A stretch of 64,000 nt of DNA from Pseudomonadota bacterium (GTDB lineage Bacteria > Pseudomonadota > Gammaproteobacteria > DASZBR01), in contig JAJYDF010000005.1 in NCBI GenBank assembly GCA_021777765.1, forward strand, positions 62,001-126,000, in the 5' to 3' direction. This document shows, one piece after another, positions 9,741-18,911 of the stretch. A model generated the notes under the pieces. The model saw only the letters and a list, made by a program, of their open reading frames with translations. It did not search any database and was not told the DNA's origin. Each line of letters begins with the position of its first letter. Within the stretch, counting starts at the first letter, position 1. The position numbers were made by a program, and so were the translations under genes.

Positions 9741-9956
9741 AAAATGTAGCCTGGGTGAAGTCAAATATAAATCTATTTTAAACATCCTCTGCAATAATTT
9801 TCTACCAAACTTTTATAATGCTTCTGGCGAAACCCGGGAACTCTAAATCAATATTGCCCCGGGTTTCGCCAACGGATATAAAAGAATTTAATTTCAAGAT
9901 AAAAATTTATTATTCTTAATTAATTAAATCATTTGGCTTCACCCAGGCTACATTTT
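9741..9956. repeat. 216-bp palindromic element with 26-bp inverted ends
   Basis: AAAATGTAGCCTGGGTGAAG at 9741-9760 begins a 26-bp arm (to 9766) repeated inverted at 9931-9956 with one mismatch. An inner pair GGCGAAACCCGGG (9826-9838) and CCCGGGTTTCGCC (9858-9870) forms a second perfect stem. The element fills the space between the convergent sohB and amiB genes and has no coding capacity. It is a MITE-like element, and its inner GC stem could also block transcription from both sides. Confidence 0.85.
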
Positions 9957-9964
9957 TATCTATA

Positions 9965-11521
9965 TTACCCCTCAGAATTAGCCTTATAATTATTACTCGC
10001 CAACCACGTTCCCGGTGGTGCGTAATAATTAAAATAATTTTTAATCCCATTAAGCATCGCATGCGCTAATTCTTGTTGATAAATCGGATCGGCCAAATGA
10101 TCTTCTTCATATGGTGTGGTAATAAATCCTGTTTCAACCAAAATTGAAGGAATATCAGGAGATTTCAATACCATGAATGGAGCTTGTTCCACCACATTAT
10201 GATGTAAAGGAGAAAGTGTACCAAGCTGATGCAATACATCTTTACCTAAAATTAAACTATCACTAATTGTTGCAGTTTGTGATAAATCAATTAAAACAGA
10301 ACGCAATGTACTATCTTGATCGGGAATATTATCTAAATCAATTCCACCTAATTCAGAATAATTTTCTTTTTCTGCAATCCATCGCGCTGCTTCACTACTA
10401 GCGCCATGTAAAGATAATGCAAATACAGATGCGCCTGTTGCTTCTCCAGAAAGTTCTGGTGCCGCATCTGCATGGATGGCAATAAAAATATCTCCTTTAT
10501 CTTTACGCGCAATAGCTAATCTATCACGCAAACCAACATAATAATCACCATCACGTGTCATTACCGCATGCATACCTTTTTGTTGATCAACTAAATATTG
10601 CAAATCACGAGCAATAGCTATAGTAATATTTTTTTCATGAATGCCATTGGGCCCAGTTGCGCCCGGATCATGTCCGCCATGGCCCGCATCAATAACAACA
10701 ATCACAGGACGATTGCCACTACCCGCTGAAAGTAATGGCGCATTATTTTCAGCATAATTATCTGTAGTTTCTGATGACGTATCCGCATATTTCTTTAATG
10801 AATTTTGATCTTCAATAATAGTTAGCTGATTAATCATGTCAGCTTCATTTTCATCACTATTATTTTCGTTTGAAGATGTCACTTGTTGATCAGAATTAAC
10901 TGATGTATTGGGATTTTGAGGTGCTTGATTCACAGAATTTAATGCATCATTTTGTGGAGAATTAACATCATCTTGCTGAACGTGATTAACATTTAAAGTA
11001 CTTGTTGCAATTTTTCTCAATCGTATCGGTTTATTTTGATCATTCTCGATCATAACCTGAGTGGGTTGAATTTCAGTAGGAATAAACGCTGCGCTATTAT
11101 TAAACTGAATAATGAGTTTTCCACCCTCATTATGAATAGCGGGCATAAATAAACTGCTATATCGAATATGCCGTTGCAAATCATAAACCAAGCGCAAATC
11201 ATAGCCGTTTTGAATACCAATTTTAATTTTAGTAATTGGACACTGACCGATTTGAATTTCATCAGATTTAATCGCTGTATGGCAATCTTTAAGATCAATT
11301 ACTAGCCTGTTTGGATTGGATAAAGTAAAAATATTGTAATCTACTTTATGATTAAAACTGAGTATCGTGTCAAAATTATTGGGATTGTTAGTCGAGGGAT
11401 TTACTTTAATTTTAGTTAATGTACTTTGATCGATCGCAAAAGCGTTTTGATCGCAGAACACTGTTTCTAAAACAAAAATGGTGAGAACAGACAAATAGCG
11501 AAATTGATGAAATAATTTCAT
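9965..11521 (-). CDS. amiB: N-acetylmuramoyl-L-alanine amidase (AmiB/AmiC type)
   Basis: A 518-residue periplasmic cell-wall amidase that cleaves the bond between MurNAc and L-Ala to split daughter cells. It has a signal peptide with likely cleavage after AFA (residue 29). An AMIN domain (about 30-140) targets the septum. The zinc amidase_3 domain (about 275-500) begins VIDAGHGGHDPGATG and has the downstream zinc ligands in FIAIHADAA and ILVETGFI. The linker between domains (about 160-270) is unusually long and rich in Asn, Gln and Asp, making the protein longer than the common 410-450. It follows tsaE as in many gammaproteobacteria; mutL, the usual next gene, is not here. Confidence 0.93.
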   Translation of the reverse strand: MKLFHQFRYLSVLTIFVLETVFCDQNAFAIDQSTLTKIKVNPSTNNPNNFDTILSFNHKVDYNIFTLSNPNRLVIDLKDCHTAIKSDEIQIGQCPITKIKIGIQNGYDLRLVYDLQRHIRYSSLFMPAIHNEGGKLIIQFNNSAAFIPTEIQPTQVMIENDQNKPIRLRKIATSTLNVNHVQQDDVNSPQNDALNSVNQAPQNPNTSVNSDQQVTSSNENNSDENEADMINQLTIIEDQNSLKKYADTSSETTDNYAENNAPLLSAGSGNRPVIVVIDAGHGGHDPGATGPNGIHEKNITIAIARDLQYLVDQQKGMHAVMTRDGDYYVGLRDRLAIARKDKGDIFIAIHADAAPELSGEATGASVFALSLHGASSEAARWIAEKENYSELGGIDLDNIPDQDSTLRSVLIDLSQTATISDSLILGKDVLHQLGTLSPLHHNVVEQAPFMVLKSPDIPSILVETGFITTPYEEDHLADPIYQQELAHAMLNGIKNYFNYYAPPGTWLASNNYKANSEG

Positions 11522-11569
11522 TATAACAATCCCTTTATTTGATATTTAATCATAGACATTCCTTTTTTT

Positions 11570-11615
11570 CCTTCTCCCGCTTGCGGGAGAAGGTGCCGAA
11601 GGCGGATGAGGGTGG
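11570..11615. repeat. REP-like CCTTCTCCCGC hairpin with tail
   Basis: A perfect-arm hairpin CCTTCTCCCGC-TT-GCGGGAGAAGG is followed by the tail GTGCCGAAGGCGGATGAGGG. It lies between amiB and tsaE and abuts the tsaE stop codon. Same family as the hairpins at 12098, 14214, 18840, 20989, 30342, 36291, 37449 and 47178. Confidence 0.88.
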
Positions 11616-11616
11616 G

Positions 11617-12081
11617 TTAATTTAATTGTAATAATACCTGCTCACCACGCTCATTTAATGATTTCATTTTAATTTCTCTGCCCTGCCCAAGCAATTCAAT
11701 ATAACAAGCAATATCCGCTTGCGGCAATAGCTCGCCCCCCTGCTCCGGCCACTCCACCAAACAAACACTACAATTTTTTATATCCTCTAATAAACCCAAA
11801 TTGATTAATTCATTCGGATCATGCAAACGATATAAATCCACATGTAATATTAATTGTTGTTCGATTTCATAAGTCTCAATTAATGTATATGTGGGACTTT
11901 TAACATGTTTCTCATATCCTAAGCCGCATAAAAAACCTCTAATGAGCGTTGTTTTACCTGCACCTAAATTACCGTATAAATAAATTAAAAAATTTTTTAA
12001 ATGTAATTTTTGCCAAGCTTTAGCTAATTGCAAGCCGAATTCAATTTGTTGTTGTTCGTTTGATAATTGTTTAATTAACAT
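11617..12081 (-). CDS. tsaE: tRNA threonylcarbamoyladenosine synthesis ATPase TsaE
   Basis: About 154 residues, normal TsaE length. Walker A GNLGAGKTTLIRG, then SPTYTLIETY and HVDLYRLHDPNEL are family hallmarks, as is VEWPEQG near the end. TsaE is the ATPase that drives TsaB/TsaD in making t6A37 on ANN-decoding tRNAs. I chose the ATG at 12081 (AAGGTG eight bases upstream) over an in-frame GTG nine bases earlier. It is transcribed toward amiB, with a REP hairpin between and another upstream. Confidence 0.93.
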   Translation of the reverse strand: MLIKQLSNEQQQIEFGLQLAKAWQKLHLKNFLIYLYGNLGAGKTTLIRGFLCGLGYEKHVKSPTYTLIETYEIEQQLILHVDLYRLHDPNELINLGLLEDIKNCSVCLVEWPEQGGELLPQADIACYIELLGQGREIKMKSLNERGEQVLLQLN

Positions 12082-12097
12082 GATTAACACCTTTTTT

Positions 12098-12138
12098 CCT
12101 TCTCCCGCTTGCGGGAGAAGGTGCCGAAGGGGAGAAGG
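12098..12138. repeat. REP-like CCTTCTCCCGC hairpin
   Basis: The 24-bp hairpin is followed by GTGCCGAAGGGGAGAAGG, so the outer end carries a third GAGAAGG motif. It lies between tsaE and lolD. Confidence 0.85.
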
Positions 12139-12153
12139 AAAAAAATAAGTACT

Positions 12154-12873
12154 TTATTTAATAGTTTCATGCTCAGAAAAAGTATGACTCACTAAATTAC
12201 CATTACTAAGCGTCATAATACGATCCATTTTCTTCGCTAAACTTTCATCATGTGTCACAATAACAAAACTGGTATGAAAATCTTCATTTAATTGCAACAT
12301 CAATTCATAAACTTGTGCAGCCGTGCGTTGATCTAAATTACCAGTCGGTTCATCCGCTAATACACAACTCGGATTAGTCACTAAAGCTCTTGCCACAGCA
12401 GTACGTTGCCGTTCGCCACCTGATAATTCATTTAATTTATGCTGTGTTCTTTGTGCTAAACCCACTTTTTCAAGAATATAATGTGCTTGTTCTTTAGCCT
12501 CTTTCACCGACATATCACGTAATAATAACGGCATAGCGACATTTTCTAATACAGTAAATTCAGGCAAAAGATGATGAAATTGATAAACAAAACCTAGTTT
12601 TCTATTACGCAAAAAACTTCTTTCGCTATCAGAAAGTTTCGTCATTTCATTACCATTAATAAAAACCTGCCCTGAGGTGGGTTTATCTAAACCTCCTAAA
12701 ATATGTAATAAAGTGCTTTTTCCTGATCCTGATGCGCCAACAACTGCAATACGTTCTCTTTTGTGTACCGTAAAATTCACATCTTGTAAAACTTTTACAA
12801 ATAAAGCGCCATCGTGAAATGTTTTTGCAATATGACGGCATTCTAAAACGGGTTCATTAATTATTTTATTCAT
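12154..12873 (-). CDS. lolD: Lipoprotein-releasing ABC transporter ATPase LolD
   Basis: A 239-residue ABC ATPase: Walker A GASGSGKST, Q-loop FVYQFHHLLPEFTVLENV (typical of LolD), signature LSGGERQR, Walker B VLADEPTGNLD. With LolC/LolE it extracts outer-membrane lipoproteins from the inner membrane and passes them to LolA. The frame is open 20 codons further upstream, but the ATG at 12873 starts a normal-length LolD and overlaps the lolC stop by 8 bp, indicating translational coupling. Confidence 0.94.
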   Translation of the reverse strand: MNKIINEPVLECRHIAKTFHDGALFVKVLQDVNFTVHKRERIAVVGASGSGKSTLLHILGGLDKPTSGQVFINGNEMTKLSDSERSFLRNRKLGFVYQFHHLLPEFTVLENVAMPLLLRDMSVKEAKEQAHYILEKVGLAQRTQHKLNELSGGERQRTAVARALVTNPSCVLADEPTGNLDQRTAAQVYELMLQLNEDFHTSFVIVTHDESLAKKMDRIMTLSNGNLVSHTFSEHETIK

Positions 12874-14116
12874 AACGTAATGCCTCAGCAGGTTGCGTGC
12901 GCGCAGCAGTCCACGCAGGATATATTGTTGCAATTAATGATAATCCCAATGCAATACCGCAAATTTTAATCACATCTAAACTTTGTAATTGCGACGGCAA
13001 ATAATTCACAAAATAAACATCTGAAGTCAGTAATTGCACATGAAATATATTTTGAATAGCATTCACAATTTCCGTGGCATGTAACGCCAAAAATACACCG
13101 CCAATTAAGCCTAATAATGTGCCAACAACACCGACAACCATTCCTTGCACCATAAATGTCGCTAAAATAGTATTTGGCGTTGCGCCTAATGTTCTTAATA
13201 TTGCAATATCTGCACGCTTATCATTCACTACCATGACTAAAGTGGATACTAAATTAAATGCAGCAATGGCAATAATGAGAATTAAAATAAAAAACATCAT
13301 GGTTTTTTCCATTTTTACCGCTTGGAAAAATGCACCATAATCTTGTGTCCAATCAGAAACTTGATATCCAGCGGGTAATTGTTGCATCAAGGATTGTGTC
13401 ATTTGAGGAGCAGCATAGAGATTTTGTAATTTTAATTGCAATCCAGTTATTCCAGATTTCATCATAAATAAACGTTGCGCGTCATTTAAATGAATAAATG
13501 CTAATTCGCTATCAAAACCAAATCCGTTACCTACTTTGAAAATACCTACTACCGTAAATCGTCTCATTTGTGGAAATACACCTAACGGTGTCACTGTGGC
13601 AGAAGGAATTAACAATGTGACTTTATCACCAACAATTAATCCTAATGATTCCGCTAATTTTTGACCGATAACAATGCCATATTGATTAGCTTGTAAATTA
13701 TTGAGTGATCCTTGCACAACTTTGTTGGCTAAATCAGAAACTGCACTTTCTTTATCAGGTAAAATGCCTTGTACAATAACAGGACTATTTTGACCTTCGC
13801 TGGTTAATAATCCCTGCCCTGCAATAAAAGGCACCACACCAGTCACGCCGGGATAATGCGATAATTGATCCGCCAAGCCATTCCAATTGGTTAAATTCCC
13901 CGAAAATGTTCTTACTGTCATTTGTTGTGCCATAACAAAGACGCGGTCACGAATTTGTTCGTCAAAACCATTCATTACCGATAACACAGTAATTAAAACT
14001 GCTACACCTAATGCAATACCAATCATGGATGTTAACGAAATAAATGAAATAAAATGATTACGTTTTTTTGCACGTGTGTAGCGTAATCCTATATATAATG
14101 GAACGGGTTTGAACAT
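12866..14116 (-). CDS. lolC: Lipoprotein-releasing ABC transporter permease LolC/LolE family
   Basis: A 416-residue permease with one N-terminal membrane helix, a large periplasmic domain (about 45-260) and three C-terminal helices of the FtsX domain. It begins with the typical LYIGLRYTRAKKRNHFISFIS and carries SVMNGFDEQIRDRV. Only one permease gene is present here, so the transporter may be a homodimer (LolF-like) or pair with a LolE encoded elsewhere. It overlaps lolD by 8 bp. Confidence 0.93.
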   Translation of the reverse strand: MFKPVPLYIGLRYTRAKKRNHFISFISLTSMIGIALGVAVLITVLSVMNGFDEQIRDRVFVMAQQMTVRTFSGNLTNWNGLADQLSHYPGVTGVVPFIAGQGLLTSEGQNSPVIVQGILPDKESAVSDLANKVVQGSLNNLQANQYGIVIGQKLAESLGLIVGDKVTLLIPSATVTPLGVFPQMRRFTVVGIFKVGNGFGFDSELAFIHLNDAQRLFMMKSGITGLQLKLQNLYAAPQMTQSLMQQLPAGYQVSDWTQDYGAFFQAVKMEKTMMFFILILIIAIAAFNLVSTLVMVVNDKRADIAILRTLGATPNTILATFMVQGMVVGVVGTLLGLIGGVFLALHATEIVNAIQNIFHVQLLTSDVYFVNYLPSQLQSLDVIKICGIALGLSLIATIYPAWTAARTQPAEALRYE

Positions 14117-14213
14117 TGATAAATTACCTGATTATATTAATTTGAATTAAATAAAATTTGTTATATTACACTGAAATTCAAAGCGATAGTATTAAAAATT
14201 TCTATCATTTTTT

Positions 14214-14333
14214 CCTTCTCCCGCTTGCGGGAGAAGGTGCCTTCGGTAGATGAGGGTGTTTTAAATTAATTATCTAAAACCTTTTAATACCCCCTCATCT
14301 ACCGAAGGCACCTTCGCACCGAAGGGGAGAAGG
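14214..14333. repeat. Paired inverted REP element (about 120 bp palindrome)
   Basis: A CCTTCTCCCGC hairpin and tail (AAGGTGCCTTCGGTAGATGAGGGTG) are followed after an AT-rich spacer by the inverted tail (CCCTCATCTACCGAAGGCACC) and GAAGGGGAGAAGG. The whole 120 bp can fold back on itself. This is the most complete member of the family and suggests that single hairpins elsewhere are half-elements. It lies between the divergent lolC and response regulator genes. Confidence 0.85.
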
Positions 14334-14410
14334 AAAAAAATGAGCATTAACATCTCCCCCAAAAACCATTACTATACTTAATTCATATACACAGCTGGAG
14401 TAAAGACACC

Positions 14411-15091
14411 ATGCGGATATTACTCGTTGAAGATGACCCCTTATTAGGTGACGGTGTACGTGCCGGATTAGCTTATTACGGCCATGCCGTAGACTGGTTA
14501 AAAGACGGTCAATCAGCATTACATGCTTTAAAATATGAAAAATTTGACATTATTGTACTCGATCTCGGCTTACCTAAATTGTCGGGTTTGGATTTATTAG
14601 AAGCGATTCGCAAAGACGGTAATGACACACCCGTGCTTGTTTTAACCGCCAGAGATACCACACAAGATCGCGTAAAAGGTTTAGATAAAGGCGCTGATGA
14701 TTATCTCACAAAACCTTTTGATTTAGACGAATTATGCGCACGCATACGTGCATTACAAAGACGTTTTGCTTCTCGCGCCACACCCACAATTATTTATAAC
14801 AACATGGAACTCGATCCTGCATCGCATAGCATTGTCGTTAATGGTGAAATGATTAATATGCCACGCAGAGAATTTGCCTTACTACAAAAATTATTGGAAA
14901 ACGTTGGCCATGTTTTGTCCCGCGAATTATTAACACAAAGTTTATATGGTTGGGATGAAGATGTGGATAGTAATACTTTGGAAGTCCACATTCATAACAT
15001 CCGTAAAAAATTGGGCAACACTTTCATTCGCACTATCCGTGGTGTCGGTTATATGATTGATAAACCGCAAGATAAAGAAAAATCAGCATGA
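14411..15091 (+). CDS. OmpR/QseB-type response regulator
   Basis: A 226-residue two-domain regulator. The receiver (1-118) has the acidic pair EDD at 7-9, phospho-acceptor Asp51 in VLDLGLPKLSG, Thr in VLVLTARD and Lys in YLTKPFD. The winged-helix DNA-binding domain (about 127-220) ends VEVHIHNIRKKLG-like and TIRGVGYMID. It is closest in pattern to QseB/PmrA. GGAG sits nine bases before ATG. The gene overlaps the kinase gene by 4 bp (ATGA). The stimulus is unknown. Confidence 0.92.
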   Translation: MRILLVEDDPLLGDGVRAGLAYYGHAVDWLKDGQSALHALKYEKFDIIVLDLGLPKLSGLDLLEAIRKDGNDTPVLVLTARDTTQDRVKGLDKGADDYLTKPFDLDELCARIRALQRRFASRATPTIIYNNMELDPASHSIVVNGEMINMPRREFALLQKLLENVGHVLSRELLTQSLYGWDEDVDSNTLEVHIHNIRKKLGNTFIRTIRGVGYMIDKPQDKEKSA

Positions 15092-16491
15092 CATTATCTA
15101 TACGCCGTTTTTTATTAATTAATTTATTATTCGCAATTGTTCTTATTACAGTGCCTAGTATCATCGGTGATTATTATATTAATCGTCTTGATATTAATGA
15201 TCATATGGATGCGTTACTTGAACAAGTGGCACTTTCATTTCATGCTTTAGTCACCGGTAATACTGATCCTAAAAGATTATCAGCCATTCAAAATCAATTA
15301 AATCTTATTACTGAACAAGCGATGATGACTTCATTACAACCGCATGAACCGGCTGAACAAAATTTAATGCGATATAATAAATATTATTTTCAATTATTCG
15401 ATAAAAATGGCAAATTATTATTACATTCCGCTAATGCCGTTAATTTAGATTTAAATACCAATACACCTGGGTTTAGCGACCTCATTGATAATTATTTAGG
15501 TTGGCGTGTCTTTATGACAATTGATCCACAAACGCAACTTAAATTTATTGTCGGTGAAAGATATGATGTGCGAAAACAATTAATTCATCGAATTGCACAA
15601 GATGATATTTATATTTTATTTTTTACATTTCCGCTGACAGGATTAGTTATTTGGCTTGTCATTGGTTTAAGTTTACGCAGTTTACAAAAAATCGCAGAAG
15701 AAGTTTCTAATCGTGCGCCGAATTATCTTGAGCCTGTTGATATTAAAGAAGTGCCTGAAGAAATATTGCCATTGATCGATGAATTAAATAAATTGTTTTT
15801 GCAATTACATCAAGCATTTGAACGCGAAAAACGATTTGCTGCTGATGCTGCACATGAATTACGCACACCATTAGCTGCATTAAAAACGCAAGCGCAAGTG
15901 GCATTAAAAACAAAAGATGATACTGAACGTCAAAATTTATTGCACAATGTTATTTTAGGTGTGGATCGTAGTGCACATATCGTTCAACAATTATTAACAC
16001 TGAGCCGATTAGTTCCCGAAGCAAGTAGCATTGAAGATTTAACCGAAGTGAATTTAGTCAAAGTCACCGCAGAAACCATTGCACAAATTGCTCCCATGGC
16101 TATTGAAAAAAATATAGATATTGAATTAAAAGCGCCGGATCAACCGGTGAATTTAATGGGCAATATTACTGCATTACGTATTTTAATTCGTAATTTAGTG
16201 GACAATGCTATTCGCTATACGCCGCAAGGTGGCATGGTTCGTGTGGCGGTTATTACTGAACCGCAAGCAATTGTTTTACGTGTTACAGATACTGGACCTG
16301 GTATTCCAGCAGAATTACGCTCGCGAGTATTTGAGCGATTTTACCGTGTGTTAGGCAGCACCAGTTCAGGTAGTGGTTTAGGATTAGCAATCGTTCAACA
16401 AATTGCGCGATTACATCAAGCGGAAGTTAAATTAGGCAGCCCTGCGAATGGTATTGGTTTGCAGGTGGAAGTGAGTTTTCCTTATCAATAA
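15088..16491 (+). CDS. QseC/PmrB-type sensor histidine kinase
   Basis: A 467-residue kinase with two membrane helices (about 8-28 and 174-195) around a periplasmic sensor region. A HAMP-like linker follows, then the dimerisation domain with His256 in FAADAAHELRTPLAAL. The ATPase domain has an N box NLVDNAIRYTP, G1 DTGPGIP, F box RVFERFYRV and G2 GSGLGLAIV. It is the partner of the overlapping response regulator. All catalytic boxes are present. Confidence 0.92.
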   Translation: MTLSIRRFLLINLLFAIVLITVPSIIGDYYINRLDINDHMDALLEQVALSFHALVTGNTDPKRLSAIQNQLNLITEQAMMTSLQPHEPAEQNLMRYNKYYFQLFDKNGKLLLHSANAVNLDLNTNTPGFSDLIDNYLGWRVFMTIDPQTQLKFIVGERYDVRKQLIHRIAQDDIYILFFTFPLTGLVIWLVIGLSLRSLQKIAEEVSNRAPNYLEPVDIKEVPEEILPLIDELNKLFLQLHQAFEREKRFAADAAHELRTPLAALKTQAQVALKTKDDTERQNLLHNVILGVDRSAHIVQQLLTLSRLVPEASSIEDLTEVNLVKVTAETIAQIAPMAIEKNIDIELKAPDQPVNLMGNITALRILIRNLVDNAIRYTPQGGMVRVAVITEPQAIVLRVTDTGPGIPAELRSRVFERFYRVLGSTSSGSGLGLAIVQQIARLHQAEVKLGSPANGIGLQVEVSFPYQ

Positions 16492-16527
16492 ATACACTCT
16501 TTTTATCCTATGAGATCGCGCGGTGCC

Positions 16528-16629
16528 GTGAAATATGAAGTTATTACTTGCCGGACGAAACCGCGTCCTGCGATCGAAGATTACGTCCATGTAATCTACG
16601 GTCCTGCAAGTAATAACTTCATATTTCAC
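16528..16629. repeat. 102-bp element with perfect 24-bp inverted arms
   Basis: GTGAAATATGAAGTTATTAC begins a 24-bp arm at 16528-16551 that is repeated exactly inverted at 16606-16629. The inner part holds AGATTAC/GTAATCT (six-base loop) and GGAC/GTCC pairs, so nearly the whole element folds. It lies between the histidine kinase and the first vgrG. No other copy was found in the window and it is not related to the other repeat families. Confidence 0.85.
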
Positions 16630-16787
16630 TTTAAAGTTCAGCGGCTATTTGTTAAATGTCGATAATATGTGCGAAAAAAATTTCAATTTGTAAGCAAAAA
16701 AAATTCTTTATACCGCTATGATCTGATAGAAAATTGTGGTGGGTTAATTCAATAATAGATTTTAATCTAACTATAATTATCCTGCAT

Positions 16788-18827
16788 ATGAATCAGCCCG
16801 TTGTCAGCAAAATTAATTTATATATTAACCAACAACAGTATTCAGTTTATGAATTAGATGGGGAAGAATCGCTTTCGCAATTATTTCAATTTAATATCAT
16901 TATTATTTTACCTTTTACAACTGATATTGATTATACAATTAATTCAACAGCATTATTATGTATTAGCAATGAAAATCATTTTACAAGAGAAATCAGTGGA
17001 ATTATTACCTTAATTAAACATACAGGGTTTTATGATTCGCAACAAATCCGTTTATGCATTCGTTTACAACCTTTATTAGCCAGACTCACTATTGCGAGAA
17101 GTTTACAATATTTTAATAATCAACCTGTAACAGATGTTGTGCAACAGTTATTACTAAAAATTGGCTATAAGGCTCATCAAATTAAATTTTTAATGCAAAA
17201 CAAATATGGTGTGCAATCTTATATAATACAAACACCCAATGAAACGGATTATGCATTTTTTAAACGAATTACAGCAAACGCTGGAATTTTTTATTGGTTA
17301 GTTACTGAAGAACAACAAGAAACTATTTATTTATGTGATAATAACCAAAATTATATTGCAAACATATCTGAAGCTATTTTATATTTACCTCCGACATCAC
17401 TTCCATCAATAAATAATGATAAATTAATTTATGGGTTTTTTTATGATATGCAAACAGAATCACAATTGGTCACTAACTCATTTTCTTTACGGCATTACAA
17501 CCCAGATATTAACTTAGAAACATTGGAAGTGACTCGATCTACTTCACTTAAACAAACGAATTTGTTAGAACAACAACACTATAGCAATATATCTACTGAT
17601 GAAGAATCCCTTAACACAGAAGCATTTTTACACGCGAAACGCGCGAAAGTAGATAGTTACCATTTAATCATGCGCGGCAATGTTAATTTATTAACACCGG
17701 GTCAAATAATCAATTTAAATACTTGGCATTTTCAAAACAATAATTTATTTGATAATCAATATTTAGTCATTAAATTAAAACACATTGCTACTCAACCCAG
17801 CGACCAATTTGGGGCAGGAACTGCACTTACATATCATAATGAAGCAATATTAATACCTAGCAACACGGAATACTGTGATCAATTAGCTGAGCCACCAAAG
17901 TCTCCAGCATGTTGGATTGGGCATATCGAAAGTGATGACAATTATCCGCAATTAGATAAATGGGGTAGTTATTATGTTCAGCAACATTACAATCTTAATA
18001 AAAAGTCTCGATGCTCTCCAATAAGCCGTATATCAAATTTTGGCGGGATCGGAACACAACAAAATATAGGTGAACATTTACCATTAAATAATAATTCTGA
18101 AGTTTTGTTAAGCTGTATTAATAACAATTTAAATCAGCCCATTATTATAGGCGCATTGCCCAATTTCATTTTTAAAAGCCCTGTTACGTTAGATAATCGG
18201 ACTCAAAACAAAATTATTACACAACAAAATAATTTATTGTTGTTTGAGGATCAATTAGATGCACAAAAAATTCAATTGGCCACAATGGATATGAATAATG
18301 TCTTAGAATTGAATGCTAGTAATAATAATAACTCAGCAAATTTGGTATCGGTTAGCGGACAGATTAGCTTAAGTTCCTATAATGATATTACTTTACAATG
18401 TGACAATTCAATAATAGAAAAAACTGGTCATAACTGGACGCTTAATAGCAAACAAAATTGTTATATCACCACTCAAAGTAATAATATCATTTTTCAATCT
18501 GATAATATTCTCTCATGCAAAGCGAACAACGCTATATTACTCAATGCAAAAAATTATTTAGCCATGAATAGTAACAGTGAGATTAATATTACTAGCAATG
18601 GTTTATCTGCCCAATGCAATAATGGTCATTATAATGTTGAACATGGAAACATAGTCATTAATTGCGCAAAATCCATATCATTAATCAGCAATAGCAATTC
18701 TGAAATTCAACTTTTAAACAAGGGAAGTGGTTTCAAAATATCAGCTGATGGAATAATTACTGTATATGGAAATCTCATTCAACTGACAGGATCTCAAATA
18801 TTTTTCAACGGAACGATTTCTAAATAG
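16788..18827 (+). CDS. VgrG-like type VI secretion spike protein, copy 1
   Basis: About 679 residues from the ATG at 16788; an in-frame TTG 54 bases upstream gives an implausible extension. The N-terminal half follows the VgrG gp27-like plan: VYELDGEESLSQLFQFNI, RSLQYFNNQPVTDVVQQLL, YIIQTPNETDYAFFKRI. The gp5/OB-fold part has GHIESDDNYPQLDKWGSYYV and IIIGALPN, then the NRTQNKIITQQNNLLLFED junction. The remaining 200 residues are an Asn/Ser-rich beta-helix-like needle. VgrG trimers tip the T6SS tube or phage-like tails. No extra effector domain is visible after the needle. No other T6SS gene is in the window. Confidence 0.85.
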   Translation: MNQPVVSKINLYINQQQYSVYELDGEESLSQLFQFNIIIILPFTTDIDYTINSTALLCISNENHFTREISGIITLIKHTGFYDSQQIRLCIRLQPLLARLTIARSLQYFNNQPVTDVVQQLLLKIGYKAHQIKFLMQNKYGVQSYIIQTPNETDYAFFKRITANAGIFYWLVTEEQQETIYLCDNNQNYIANISEAILYLPPTSLPSINNDKLIYGFFYDMQTESQLVTNSFSLRHYNPDINLETLEVTRSTSLKQTNLLEQQHYSNISTDEESLNTEAFLHAKRAKVDSYHLIMRGNVNLLTPGQIINLNTWHFQNNNLFDNQYLVIKLKHIATQPSDQFGAGTALTYHNEAILIPSNTEYCDQLAEPPKSPACWIGHIESDDNYPQLDKWGSYYVQQHYNLNKKSRCSPISRISNFGGIGTQQNIGEHLPLNNNSEVLLSCINNNLNQPIIIGALPNFIFKSPVTLDNRTQNKIITQQNNLLLFEDQLDAQKIQLATMDMNNVLELNASNNNNSANLVSVSGQISLSSYNDITLQCDNSIIEKTGHNWTLNSKQNCYITTQSNNIIFQSDNILSCKANNAILLNAKNYLAMNSNSEINITSNGLSAQCNNGHYNVEHGNIVINCAKSISLISNSNSEIQLLNKGSGFKISADGIITVYGNLIQLTGSQIFFNGTISK

Positions 18828-18839
18828 TACTATTTTTTT

Positions 18840-18885
18840 CCTTCTCCCGCTTGCGGGAGAAGGTGCCGAAGGCGGATGAGGGTGG
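18840..18885. repeat. REP-like CCTTCTCCCGC hairpin with tail
   Basis: The hairpin and GTGCCGAAGGCGGATGAGGG tail lie 12 bp after the first vgrG stop and just before the second vgrG ribosome site. It is nearly identical to the copy at 11570. Confidence 0.88.
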
Positions 18886-18911
18886 TCAAATAAAAACTAA
18901 GGAAAAAATAA

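Noticed and set aside
12874..12933. N-terminal extension of LolD
   Set aside because: The extra 20 codons lie within the lolC coding end and begin at a non-ATG codon; the ATG at 12873 gives the normal length.
14295..14519. Minus-strand open frame across the REP element and response regulator start
   Set aside because: It runs antisense into the response regulator gene and owes its openness to the repeat.
16734..16787. TTG start of the first vgrG
   Set aside because: It adds 18 residues with no family match (MWWVNSIIDFNL) ahead of the ATG at 16788, where VgrG homology begins.
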